64,000 nt of DNA from Lethocerus indicus (taxonomy: Eukaryota > Arthropoda > Insecta > Hemiptera > Belostomatidae), in NCBI GenBank assembly GCA_019843655.1, contig JACDQD010000006.1:22524246-22588245 (forward strand), written 5' to 3'. The position numbers and the translations under genes were made by a program. Below the pieces are notes generated by a model. The model did no database searches. It was given only the letters and a program-made list of their open reading frames with translations, and was not told the DNA's origin. Shown here piece by piece: positions 34,601 to 48,400 of this stretch (the stretch's first letter is position 1; every line of letters begins with the position of its first letter).

Positions 34601-37600
34601 CATTATTTTTGCTACACTTTACCACTATATTTAAATCATTTATGCCTGAAAATTTGCATCAATCGCACAGTCCCTAAAGAATTTAAATCTTCTATACCAT
34701 ATTTCCAATAAAGAAAACTTCTATTTTGTAGGTACTGCCGGTAAGTTTACTACTTACACTGAGCTCTAAAATATACTTGTTTTCATTATTTTACAGGTAA
34801 TGTTATTGGCACATACTAGAGCTGCAATAGGAGGAATAATGATTCGTGTTTGATTCCTGTTGAGTGGGCGGAGTCGTTACAATGTGTCGAGAGCAAACGG
34901 CCCCCCAGGTCGCTAGGTGTTACAGATTTATTCATCTGCGGATGACGCGTTAATTCCAAAGCAAACCCCACAATCAGCGTCGGAGGGGGACCCTTCCCCC
35001 CTTCGATCCAATTACATTTGCTAATCCTCCCTTTTTCTGTCTCTACTCCCCTCCCGGTGGAGAGCCCTCCTCCCGCTTGTAACTTCATTTGTTCCCTCCC
35101 TCCCTCCCCGCCCGCCTTTACTATCGCTCTATCCCTCTCTGTCCCCCTTCAGCCGCTACTCCCTTCCCCGCTCTTTTAATGTAGCGCCCTTTCGCCGTCT
35201 CTCTCCTTCCTCTTTCCTCTCTCCTATCCGGCGGTCGCATAAAAATAAGGCTTCAAAGCGGTTGTCGGCGTTTTGGGATTCAGCGGCGGGGACGCATTAC
35301 CGGTCCGGGAGGCGAAGAAAATATTCCGCGCTGATGGGACCGAGGCTAAAGTATACGCCGTCACAAGAACTTTAAAAGTGAGATAAACCTAACGCTGAAT
35401 AGCCCCCCGAATGTATGGCATAATGGTTTCTCTTCATTTCTAGAAGACTCCTAAGAAATGTTTTCCGTTTGTACACGATGCTGAAAATAGATAGGTATCA
35501 TTCCAACACAGTAGTAACAAATTGAACCAATTTAGCTTAATTTATCTGTATAACCTATATAATGACGATTAACAACACGTTTCTTCGTCACATATTTAAG
35601 GGGTGGTTAAGCTTATTAATTCATTTTATATATTTATTTTTACAATTATAAGCATAATATACGCACAAAATTTTAATTGACATAATTTAGTGAAAATACT
35701 CATTCAATACAAAATTACAATATCTAAAAATTGCGAAATGCTATCGGCGGTGGTAAGAAGCCGAAACCTTAAGCCCAGGACAAAATAAGTGGTAGGAAAT
35801 AAAAATAACTGCCACAAAAATAAGTTTAGCAGTTTTATTATACTTTCTTTTTATTGAAATAAAACAGCTTATTTTAATTTGTGGTTAATATCAGTTCGAG
35901 GAGTTACTGCTAGTAATATATTACTATTTAACGGACCAGTGGTTACGGTCGTAGGCCCCCGGGGATCCCTGTAATTACGGGTGTGGGAAGATGCGGAGTC
36001 TGGGAGAGGGCCCGCGGAAATAACTGCGACATGTGTGGACCAGTCATGTGTGCCGCCGATGGGATCTAGTACCCAATTTACTTCCTAATTGTTAATATCC
36101 TGGTCTGGCACCCCTCCGCCACGCAAGGGCCCACCCATACCCCAAAAATTTGGGAAATTACTGAGCGATTGGAGGCGATTCGATCGCGGTCCCTTCTCAA
36201 TCTACATCTGAATTCTCAGTTCACATTCGCTGTTAATTACAGTTATGCGTTGAAAAGTATTAATTTACCCTTGTGCACAAATTTAAATTTGACTCAATTC
36301 CCAACTGACTGATTTAATCATCCCAATAAATGTCCAATTAATCTTATTATTATTATTACATCTCTTCACTCTCGGCTCTACACCAGCAATTAAACATTGC
36401 TAATCATACGTAATAATACAATAGAATACTTCGTGTGATTTTTCCAGTCTATAGGATTTTGCCGAATCATAACGCACGCGAAACATGACCCCGATCTGAT
36501 CTGCATAATGAGCGGAGCGTGTTTCCTCTCATAGAAAAAAAAGATTGGAGGGCTTTCTTTCGCCCCCGTAAGTTTTCAAGTTCGGTGAGCGAACAAAGCC
36601 GGCCATTTTCAGGTCACGTTTCTTATCTGATAAAGCGGAAACCTGGTGATCGATCGACCGGGGCCCCCAAGCCGGGCAGAGCACTCGACGAGTAAGGATT
36701 TTTTTTATAATTCATTCCATTCGTGTCCTGGGTTTCGGCCTACGGCCACTCATTAATCCTGGTTTCCGAGCGCCTCAAGACTGCGCATCTAAAGAAGAAA
36801 GATTTTCGACACGGCTGTCTCATACGTTAGGAATCTTATGAAATATCTGGTTGATCGAACGAAAAATATTGTTTTTATGAAATAGATGAACTTCTGACCA
36901 TTGTACACATTCGATAAATTTAATTCTGGATATAGTTATAAAATCATTCCTTTTTTGCTATTTGGAAATAACATTAGCTTTCATGATCTTCATTAGGAAA
37001 AAATTGACAGTTTCTAGATTTTAATATAGCAATCTTATATTTTATGATAATAACAATTCCATAGCGGACCGTACAAGTATAGTGGTCGTGAGCCAGACTT
37101 TCACGCGTTATAAAGGAGGGCGTCTAACGGGTAATTTACGATGGGACCCCAACCAATTTCCACTCCGTTCGTCGAGTCGATGAATGGCTGGGTTGGTGAT
37201 GGTTGGTGGGGGGGAGGCGTTGTGAGAGTGACAAGAGGAATTAAGATGGTACCACTAGGCGGTTTATATATAAAATGACATAACTTAATTTGCCGACGGT
37301 GCACTTGGGGGTTTACACTGTCCGGATCGAGGTGTTTCTCTCCGACCGCTAATTAAGAGATGCGGGCGAGGGCTGAGGCCGAGATTTTAAGTGGTATATA
37401 GTGTTAATTAGGGGAGCGGCCAATCCAGACGTTCCTCAGACGTGGACGCTAGTGGGGCGTACGTTTTCATTAGTCCCCCTACCGTGTAGTAAAACGGCTC
37501 CCGTTTTCCCTCTTGAATACAAACTCCTGTTCCGCGGTCGGGCAGGGCGAAATTTATAATTAGCCAATCAAAACCGCGGGCACGTATTTCATAATTTCAT

Positions 37601-40600
37601 TCCCCGTGCACCTGTGAAGCTTTGCGCACATTGTGAATACTCACTTTGAATGTCGCTCCCTGAAATAAGGTTATCGATGTTACTCCTCAATTATGACAAA
37701 TATTGACTTCTCCAATTTTTTCTATAGAGGGGATCCAGTAATAATAATCTTTTATGATTTCGACAACGAATCCTGTAATAAATGGTGAAAAGATGGGAAG
37801 TTTACGTCTAAATATTTATTAAGAAAACAAGATGCTAGACAGAAAAACTACAAACAAAAAAATATATAAAAAAAATTTTCATTTCTCTGAGACAAAATAA
37901 GAGGCTATAATTTTTGATTCTCCCAATTTGACCGACTTACCCAGTTGTCCATTCTCTCTCTGCGGCCGATTAGCTCCTGCTGTATCTTGGGTCCGGGTCC
38001 GTCGGGGTCTGCGAAAGATTGAACCATGATCCTCGTGTTTTCGAATTGGTTTTCGTCCAGAAGGGGTTTCAGGTTGTCCAGATATCGTCCCATAGTTTGT
38101 TCCAAGTCGGGTAATGGTAGTTTGGGGAGCTGAAACAGAAAATGCGACGATGCGATAATTGGTATATAACGCATACTAGAATACTAGAACCGACGAATAC
38201 TAGAACTTTAAGGTGTATTTCATAATTTCATTCGCCTTCATACTCACGGGCGAAATTAACCATTCCGGCTAATATATTTTTGATTATGATTATCTGCGCA
38301 ATGTTTAGTTGATACATAAGATGATTACCCAACCGCGTAATGTCGGACGAGAAAAAAAATTAGGCAACGGGGTAGAAAATTTGGGGTAAAAATAATAATA
38401 ACATAAAACTGGCGCATAATTAAATTCTGACGTTGATTTTCCTCTTTCTCTCGTCATCTCGGTTAAAATTCATAACGGAGGTAGACTGAGAGCAAGTAAC
38501 CCCAGGGTAATGGGTAGGCCTGTAAACCTACCGGTTTAATTGGGTTAGCTCTATGTTCTTGGTCTGAGGGAAGAGAAGACAGACATTATTACAACATGTT
38601 TCCCTCAAATGAAGGGAATTATTTTCCCACTCGAGGTCAGTTTGTATTTTGTAGACATCAGTCTATTCGCTCGCCGGTAACGAGATTATTTCTTCGAAAT
38701 TATATGATAATCCTTCAGAAGCCAAATGGTTTAAATATAACAGCGCCATCGACTGTTGATCATTTTGGCAAACTATTAAAACTAAATAGGGGAACTTTTA
38801 ATTATATATTATATATAAAATCACTTAATTAAATATACAGTTTATATTCATGTATGTCTGAGTGTGGTGTACATTTGTGTTATTATTCACTGATATCTGT
38901 GTATTTTTGAGTTTCTGCCTTTATACGCGGTATGCAGTTTGCTTTATGAATAAAGCAGCATTTGCGCGTATAAATGGAACATTTTCAACATTCAATCCAG
39001 GAAATGAGAAATTTCATTTTTCGGACACGAAGGATTTCACATTCCCTTTGAACCGAGTCCTTTTGACCTCTGCGACCCTTCAGACATTATTAATTTTGGA
39101 CAACCCGAATGAATGCTGGCCTAACATTTTCCGCCCGTTTAACAGAATTTCTGTGTGGCCATTGGAAATGCTTTAAAGATTTTAAGGTTTCATAAATTTT
39201 ATAATGTAATCATTATTTATATTTTATTTGCGTAGTACCAACTAAAAATATAATATCCCTAATTATAACAGGTTAAAACAATTAATAGTTTATAACAAAA
39301 AAACATTATTGTAACCACTCTGAGTGCACTGTTATATCGAGCACTTTCAATATAAGAAAGGTGACGGAAGTTGGGATTGGGGGAATGGCAGGTGTCTGGG
39401 GGAGTCGGGCTGTTTACAGGGCAAACATAGCCACAGCTACTAAATTAATTGTCACCAATCGATATCCCGGTTTATGTTTGTACTGGCTTTCTCTCTCTCT
39501 ATCTCTCTCCCCTCTGTCTTTCGCCCTCTCTTCAAATAATTGCATTTTGTCGAGCGGACCCATTGGGTAGATCCCAGCATCCGATCCCATCAATGTTACG
39601 CCGAGTCAGGATTCCCTTTCAACTTCGATTCAGTCGATGATGGAAAATAGAGTAGAAATGAATTTCTACGATGCGTATTAAAAAAACAAGACAATCACAT
39701 AAACGTTTCTTGCAGTGAATTGTATGATTGGTTCAGAACATGAGTTAGAGACCATAACTTCAGTTCCACTCGAAGGGGTTTTCTTAATCTCCTGATTGGA
39801 TCGGAGGAGGATTGTATTATGAAAAAAGCATCTTGAAGAATATTCGTGAGGAGGAATTAGCAGTTTGAGGTGCAAAGGCTGTAATTCCTAAGGAGAAGAT
39901 CAGATGAAGAAACTTAAACAGTCAGTCGCCTTTCAATTTTGAGAGGAAATCTCTCAGTTAACAAGATCAAGGATTTTAGTGTAGTTGTTTTAAATTCCGT
40001 ACGCTAAAATAATACAGAAATGCCATTAATTGAATCTTTAATACAGTTGAAATGTATGAATGACAGTGGAGAAAGGGTTGGAATAACTGAAAGGGGGCGT
40101 CCGGATTCGATCATTTCCCGAAGAGAAGATCTCGGTGGAATAACGGCCCTCCTGCTCCTCAGTGGAGCGCCTTCCATGTTTTCAGGACGACCCTTACAGC
40201 GGCCTCCGCCTATCTGGGCCCCGTCCAATAAACCGAATCCGCGGAAGACGTTATAAAACCAATCTTAAGTCAAATTGAAGAGGGCCGCCTCGGGGCCCCC
40301 GTCCGGAAATATGCGCCCCGGAATCGAGTTTGCCGGCGGCGGTGCCCTCGACGGCGGAGCGACCTCACCGACGTTTTCTGGCAGGCTAGTAGTGTCCCAG
40401 GTAAAAATCAATATTGTGCCCTCGCCCGGGTTGAAAGGTCGGGGAAAGGAGGTCACTGGAAGCTAGCGCTCCTCGCGGCGGCCGCCCGCCTTCGGCGTCC
40501 GCTCCGACACCCGCCCAACACCAAAACTTTGGTCTCGGCAACGATTTTCTCTTCACTTCCTCCCCTCAGTCCTGAATACCTTCAAAGGGCATGTTTTCGT

Positions 40601-43600
40601 CCAGTTTTTTGATAGAAGGCACGGAGGTTTCCGCACGAACTATTTCTTTCCGGCGTACGACCTTTTCCTATGCCAAAGAATCTTCTGACGTTGTGTACAC
40701 TCAGTATGTAGTGTAGTATATAACTGTATCGTACGTGTGAAAACTTGAAATCCTTATTTCGTTTCGACATCACTATAGCATTCGCTAATCTCCGCAGGTC
40801 AACACTTGAATTTCCAGAGCTTATAGGGATATGACTCGTTCTCGAAATGTGTGTTGAGCCAACTGGGAGGAGGAATGAATGGAAACGCAGTGTGTTCGAC
40901 TCATCTAAACTACTTCCCAGGAATTTACCAGAGATATTTTCTTTCTTAACCACGTATAACAGCAAAAAAACTGCGTCTCTGTTCGATCACAAATTGGTGA
41001 ATCCGAAGGATGAATCTAATTTACCCGAACGTTTCCCTCATCTCTCCGGTCTGGAGGAGTCCGACTCTTACTCGAACCGCGTTGAGCCAACACAAACTGT
41101 GCTCGGAGGAGGAATGGATGTCGGGGTAAGAAATGGAAAAGGAGAGTGTTTGGCTAATCCAGAGTGAAGGTTATTTCCCACGAGTGTGCTTCAGTCCGTG
41201 TCCCTTTCCCGTCCCCTCTTCCTTTCCCAGCCGCCCCTGTAATTCTCCACAACACAACATGTACACTTTTCCGAATGTAAACCTTACCGATATAATAATC
41301 CAGGAAGTCAACATGCCGCCCTCTCCCTGTCGCGGTTTATTGTCTAAGCCTGTTTCAGAGAACATAATAAAAGATAACATAGTATAGGAATAAGAAAAAT
41401 CAAATCCAAAGGGGGATAGTTCATTTTATTTCTAACATTCCTTCCTCAAATATCGATCTTGAGACCTTCCGTTTCTACTATTTGATTTGGTGATATGCCA
41501 GACCGGCTTTGGCTTATCGTTATCATCACTAACAATTTGATTTCCATCATCATAATTTATATGACATGTTCCGGTACCCTTGTAGACGCTACCATTTTCT
41601 GTCTATATACAACATATATACGTGCTTATTGTGTAAATTAACCGCTCCTTCGGTTTTTCTATCTATCTGGTTCGTTTTATGGATTTTACCAATATCGTTT
41701 AATTTTCATAAAGCTTTAAACTATTGTAAATAAATTCTGTCATTAAACTGGGCATTCGTTCCTTCGGACTGGGATAAGCAATTACCTGTAATTGGAAAAT
41801 CTTCAATTACAAAATTATCCATTAGCCGAGGGCAGGAGGAAAGCTGACCTTTATCGATTTCCAAGCTGCCTCCCCTTTTATCATTAAATAAATGATGAAC
41901 TCGACTATGTAGGGTGGGCAACCCCAGCCTTTTCAAACGAACATCGATCTACGCCCCAGTAACTAGCATATTTTCAAATTGGGCCTACCAGTATGTTACC
42001 ACCGTTTTGGTACAGCTCGAGCGATCATTTTTGTACAATGGTGCCGATACGATTACCCAAATCCTCCTGTGTTAGTTAAAAAAAACCGACATACCTGATT
42101 CTTACCATTGGGAAGCCCATCCAAACAAAATTAGCAGCGTCGAATTAGGAATAGAATTCTTAATTTTATCTGGGTGGTGACTTGTCAACATATAAACTCT
42201 GATTTTTAAATTCTTAAATTTGAGACGGGATTTTAAAATTATGTTTTATTAATCAGTTCCCGCTGCTAAACCGGCTCATGTTTAATGAAAGGCCCATGGA
42301 CCTTTCCCTGAATTCTATTTTAAGAATTTCTTTTAGGATTTCGCCAGCTCCGCTCGGATCTGGCTCGACTTTAGCGACTCATGAATTATACAGAGAGCGA
42401 CGAGTTCGGGAGCACACTGGTGGTAATGAACTGAGAAGTTCGAAAGCACGCTAAGCCATTAAAACACCGCCCGTCCGATATTGAATTCAGTCGTTTCGTC
42501 TGGATTTTCTTTGCGACCGAGGAAAACCCGGTATCGCAATCGACGAAATTCAGTTAAAATATTACTTAATTCTGAAAGACTTAACGTTCCGAACGGTAAT
42601 TGCGTTAGTTGTACTGGAAGAGGAAGTATAAATACGGAGGAAGAACCCTCCTGTCATGAATTATTTACCGTTGAAATATCGGCCGAACTTCATTAAAGTC
42701 CGGCTTAGAGAACAGCCGTTAAAGAAAAGTTTGAAGAATACCTGACTCTTGTACTAAGTAGCAATAGTAGTAGTATTTTCCCGGCATTTTTAACAAGATA
42801 AGCCACTAACGATAAATGATAAATTCAATTGTGATACAAAACTGAGCGTATTGGTTAAAATGTGGACAAAAATACAGAACGAACTAATGTAAATTTATAA
42901 ATATTTAATATCAAAAGTTTTAACACGTACTATATTACGAAAAACTAATAGATCGTAGATATTCGATATTTTGAATTGAAATACCAAACAAAAGTTAAAT
43001 TCCAATCGTGTGCCTAGCTGAAATTGAGCGACCAGCGTGTTTTGTGCATTAGTAGTCCGGGCCGGGAGCTGTGGGCCACCCCTCATACCCAGCTAGCGTT
43101 CAACCGGACTTACGAATAGCAACGGTTAGGAGGTACGCGAGACGCCTCCCGAAGCGTTCTGAAGTAATACATTCTATAAATACGTTATTGCCGATGCCAT
43201 AAACGGTGAACGTGATATTGCGTCCGGAGAAACCGATATCCGTACCGGTATAACATATAAAGTGCGTAACCGTTTATATCTTCGAAACTCTAGTATGGAT
43301 ATTAAGGTTCGGTTTGCTTCTGTAATGAAGAGGGAAAGTTTACATATAGAAGGTATATATTGAAATTCTTTTTATTTTACTTGAAAAATTATAAAAAACG
43401 ATATATGGGAAGAAAAAAATAAGAAATGAATTTTGTTTTATTAACGGATGACAAGAAAAATCCTTTATTTAATTTAATTTCATTTTTATTTTGTCTTGTT
43501 CTTTAAGCATCACTTTATGTAATTGTACAATTCGAGCTGCCGCCCTAGCTGGAGGTCCGGATGCTTCTGTGCCGACCGACTGTGATAATTGAGACAGTCC

Positions 43601-44099
43601 CCTCCTTGTCAAATGATGGATAGGCTCGTATAGGAGACCGATATAGGTTGTTGGGAATTTCATCCGCGCTCACCTGCCCTCACACAGTTTTTATTTTCCC
43701 TCATTTTTATACAAATAAATTCTCTCGAGTAACCCCCACTTGGACGCCTCGGGAACCGGAGGAATCGCAATCGTTTCATTGGAAAGGTTTGGTGCCGGGA
43801 GTTGGGGACCTGTGATGTAAAGTGGACTGGGAAAGGCCGGCTCCGACTGTGCGGGGCGAGCACCCCTCGTTAGCTTGATATTTACATAGGAGGCGGCGGG
43901 GGAGAGAGCCACCCCCCTACCGGCCCCCTACAACCACCTTGTTAACCCTACACTAATGTTTATTTATACTTACTTCTCTTATGCAAACTCCGCCGCCTTT
44001 TTTTTGCAGCGTCGGAACCGCATTCCCCCCCCAAGCCCTTTCCAATACCGGCCTTTCATCTATAGTACTATTTGCCAGACGAGGCGCAAAAATAAATTG

Positions 44100-44149
<50 letters not shown>

Positions 44150-45357
44150 ATTTATAATATAATAATATTGTATATTGAAATAACCACTGAGGCTACAATC
44201 ACCTCATGAAACATAAAAAATAACTAATAGTGTATATATGTATTGAGTTGTGTTAAAATAACAATAACAGTTCCATTTGCGTGTTTTGCAACAATAGGAA
44301 TGCTATAGTGAATAGGGAAATTGAATGAAATAAAGTTTCAAAACTTGTAAAGCACACAGGAACTTCCCAAAAATCTACAGAGGGGTCGTGGTGGACGTAT
44401 GAAAACTTATTTATAAGGAACTGCGAATAAATCCGAATACGCTGAATAATAATTAAAAGAATAAATCATGAGAATATCAACCATATACGTTTCCCAGTCT
44501 GCAACTATTGAAAAATTTGTTCCACCATCATCTATAATAACCTCTGTACCGGTCTGATCGTTGTTCAATGAAGTTCGAATTTGAATAGCTTTTGATCGCT
44601 TATTTGGACTGCCAACTTAGAGAGCGTAAAAAAAAAATAACCCAACTAAAACGGTTTGTTATTTACTTTGCCTACCGAAGTGACAAATACCGCTCACACA
44701 AACCACTCGAATCGAATGTTTAGTTTACTTTTCTGTTTATTTACCCATTGGGACAAGCATTTACGATAAACTAATTAAGTTGGCGCGTTTCCTTATCGAA
44801 TTTCGAAAATAAACCGGTTGAGGTAATGAAATGGATGAGGTGAGTGAGAAAAGGTGAAAAGTTATCGGCGAAAAATGTTAGATATTTAGTTTGATTTCGT
44901 ACTATCTGCTGTTTTATTGTCAGTTCGGTATCTGGAGAACATGTTCTCCAGCATTTTATGAAAATATCAGTTCGCTTAGAAAGGGGAGAAATAGGGAAGA
45001 ATTTAAACAATTAAAAGTCAGAATTTTAGCTCGTACATTGGTGAGTGTGGCTTGCGCATTGTTTCTCTTATTCTTGTCCTGGCAAGAAGATTCCATCTAA
45101 TTCACCTCCACTGAAATGGAGAATGAGCTATGAGAAAAAGCTACACTTAGAGATTGGGGACCGTCGCGTCTAAGGCCCTAAAGCCAACTACGTTTAGGAC
45201 CCCCTTACGCTCTTTGGCCTTATTTATCTTTCATGAGATGAAAAAATATTATTGCCGCTCCCCTGTGATCAGTAATTCTCAGTAACAGCTTATGGGGCCC
45301 CAAGCCCAAGGGACACCCGCCAGCTTTACGATCTCAGTAAGTATACTCATAAATATG

Positions 45358-45401
<44 letters not shown>

Positions 45402-48400
45402 GTGCAAGTCTTCACTACCTCGTACATGTTATTGAAAAAAAGAAAAGAACTTTAGCAAAAACTTTCAGAAGGATTCAGGCTCAACAAAACTTATGCTGAA
45501 GCAACTGCAACCAAACATCTTCCATCCGAATAGTCAGATTATGCCAGAAAATATCGACAAAATTATTCCAGAACATTCATAATATCAGTAACTATCAAGC
45601 TGGGGGAGGCTGAAAATTTATAGATCACAAGTCATTCTTTTTGGAGACATGGAAATGTACTTTCGGGAGTAGACAGGAAGTGCGGCACTTATTAGGATGC
45701 AGTTCCTGTACGGGAGCCGTTTCCCAGAGGACCGCGGTCCCCGGGGAGAGCGTTTCCCACTTTAGCCTCCCCTCGGCTCCACCCCGGCCTCATCCTCGCC
45801 CCGGTTCGTCCCCCTATCCCTCCGAAAAGCCTACACTTTAAAAGGGCTTCCCATCAAAACAAATATCACACCGGGCTTATAGGCTTTCTTAAAGTCGTCC
45901 CCGTCACGAGGGAGCCGAGACGCTTAACGATTCGGCGGCGGTTTACGTTTTGTTAACGATTCCCCGTCCGGCATCTAGCCCGCCCACCGGTAATTGCCCT
46001 TTCGTGTTAGAGACAATAAGGGATACCCCACCCCAGTAGGAGTTTTCAAGCTCAAAGAGCGGCACCGAGTACATTCATAGAGCTCCATTGGACTAATACA
46101 GAAGAGTACTTGGAGTACTGTTTTATGACTTCTACACCAGGTATGTATAAAATGGGAATCCACCAAGCTCTCCTCAAAAACTCCTGCAAAATTTAATCCT
46201 TGCAATCCGTAATCCTTTGTAATTTGTACCAACTGGACCAATTTTCATAAAGATGGAACTAGTGTACTTCTGTCGGCGGGAGCAGTATCGAAAAATTTAT
46301 ATTTTATATTACGAATGCATTGTAAGTTCTTGCCAAAATAAAATTTCTTCAAAATACGCGGTGCCCGAAGGTAAATGGACCTAAATTATATAGAACTATG
46401 AGCGAACCCGAATTTAAAAATAGGAACAGGATTGAGTTTGATGTTAGTTGAATTGTACGATTTCGAAAAGAACCCTCTTGAAAAGGACCGGAAAACGGCG
46501 GAGCTATCGGCGATAAATCGGCAAGAAATGGGGAAGAATCGCTCCAGATAGGGAATCAAGTAGGGCGAGAGGCCTTTGTTGTAGCAACGAGCCGAAATGA
46601 AATCCACTTCCGGTTCGTTACTCGGCCGGAACTAACTGCGTGGAACAGCCCAGCTGTTAACATGACCAATTACCCTCCTCAATAGCGAGCAGCCCGACCC
46701 TCCTCCTCCCCACCGCTTATCACTTCCAACAACTGCCTTCATTTTATTCCTATTCAAATGTGGAGGACCATACGTCGAGGATTGTAGGGGCAGTTTAAAT
46801 GCCGATTCAATTGAAATTTTCGATCGCTATCGTAAACGCTATGTAAACGGTAAGACTGATTCACCTCGGTAGATCGGACGAAAAGGCTGAAAGAAACGTC
46901 ATTAGGCCACTCTCTACAGATAATACAATAACATTTCATCTTCCATTTAATCAAGAATAAAATGGAAAATTATTCTTCCAATTCATGCGTAAAATTCTAC
47001 TCCTATAACGGCATATCCTCGAACTATTAGAAGGAATACTTTATGGTTTAAAATATCTGTTTTCTGGTCTACGAGGGGTTGGATTACCGTAGATTATTGT
47101 GTACACAGTACACAACAAACACACGACAAACAGACAACCGCCACATACAAATGACAATGCAGTGAGGATGCCCAAAAAAAAATTCAAAGCATCAAAAGTG
47201 ACTAACATCGCTGCTGAAGATGGCGAGCAGCCGAAATCGGTCTAGCTAAGACCAAACCAGCGAGAGGAGACAGAAACACACGAAATCTATGAAAACTTTA
47301 TGTATGTATAATCCAGCACACATACACACACACACACATACGAATCGGTTTCGTTGTACTTCACTACCTGACAGATATTCGGGGAACGGGGACTAGTAGG
47401 CCTACCTTGATATCGTACAATCGCCTAGTTGAAGACACGGGCTTAAGGGACGAGATAGGCTGGGATGATAGGCGGCGAGGCCGTGTTTTGACAAACGGCC
47501 GCCCGGTCGGGTTATCTGGGAACAGACACATGTAGAGAGAGAGACAATGGGCGGGTGAGGCGGCCCCCGGGGGAGCCCGCCCCCGGCACTAATGTTACTA
47601 CTCTACCCGCCCCCGGCCGAGCACATTTGTAAACCATACCGCCCCCAAGCCCGACCCTCTACAATAACACCGCCACACCTTACTCCCTCCCACACACTCC
47701 ACCCCTGAGTATACTACCAGATCGGTAAGACGGAAGAAATTTTTTACTTACAAATAATTTATCCGATAAGGAAACCGTTTCAACTAGAAAGTTGTTTATT
47801 AATTCAAGTAGTTCATTTTTGCTTTCTTTTCTCTTTCTCCTGAAGATTTGACATCACAGGGGGGGGGGTCGTGTTTGAATTATCATCATGCCGTGACATT
47901 GCATCTTCATCGACTGAATGTTCCTGACGACGGTAAGGTATTATACAATATGTTTTTATGAAAGTTACGCGTATAAAATAAAATATTCTGTTTATGTAAC
48001 ATTTGAAAACGATAACTTAAATAATATAGATGTAAAGTTATGCTAATTCTTAATAAATGAAATTGTTGAAGCTCCTGTATTCGTTTAAAACCGGACACTT
48101 TTTCAACTGAGGCCTTGATTCATGAGTCCTTAAAACCCTTGATTTCGTACAAAATCCTCTTCGTTCGCAGTGCGCGAATATCACTCCTAATGCCGCCTGA
48201 GTAAGCCTCTGTCTCCCGCCCCTTCGGCCGATTGTATACCCAAATTCTTCCAAGGCCCTGATCCTGTCTTCCTGTCCCCCTTATCCTTTGTCTCTTCAGT
48301 TGACACAACAGTCGAATCGACACGGAGTAGGCTCGTAGTCAATATTTGTCCAACGTTGCGATAGGTCGCATTTCAAAATTTTAAATTCGGTCCTATTTTT

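Noticed and set aside
40582..40965. Reverse-strand 127-codon frame
   Set aside because: Composition and residue pattern are not protein-like and it spans the duplicated module region.
45975..46241. Reverse-strand 88-codon frame
   Set aside because: No recognisable domain; its distal part overlaps the possible mobile-element phrase, so it is not called a gene.
47212..47260. Possible hammerhead ribozyme (CTGAAGA ... GAAA)
   Set aside because: The stem II-like GGC/GCC pairing is only 3 bp, and the required stem III with a UH cleavage site is missing.
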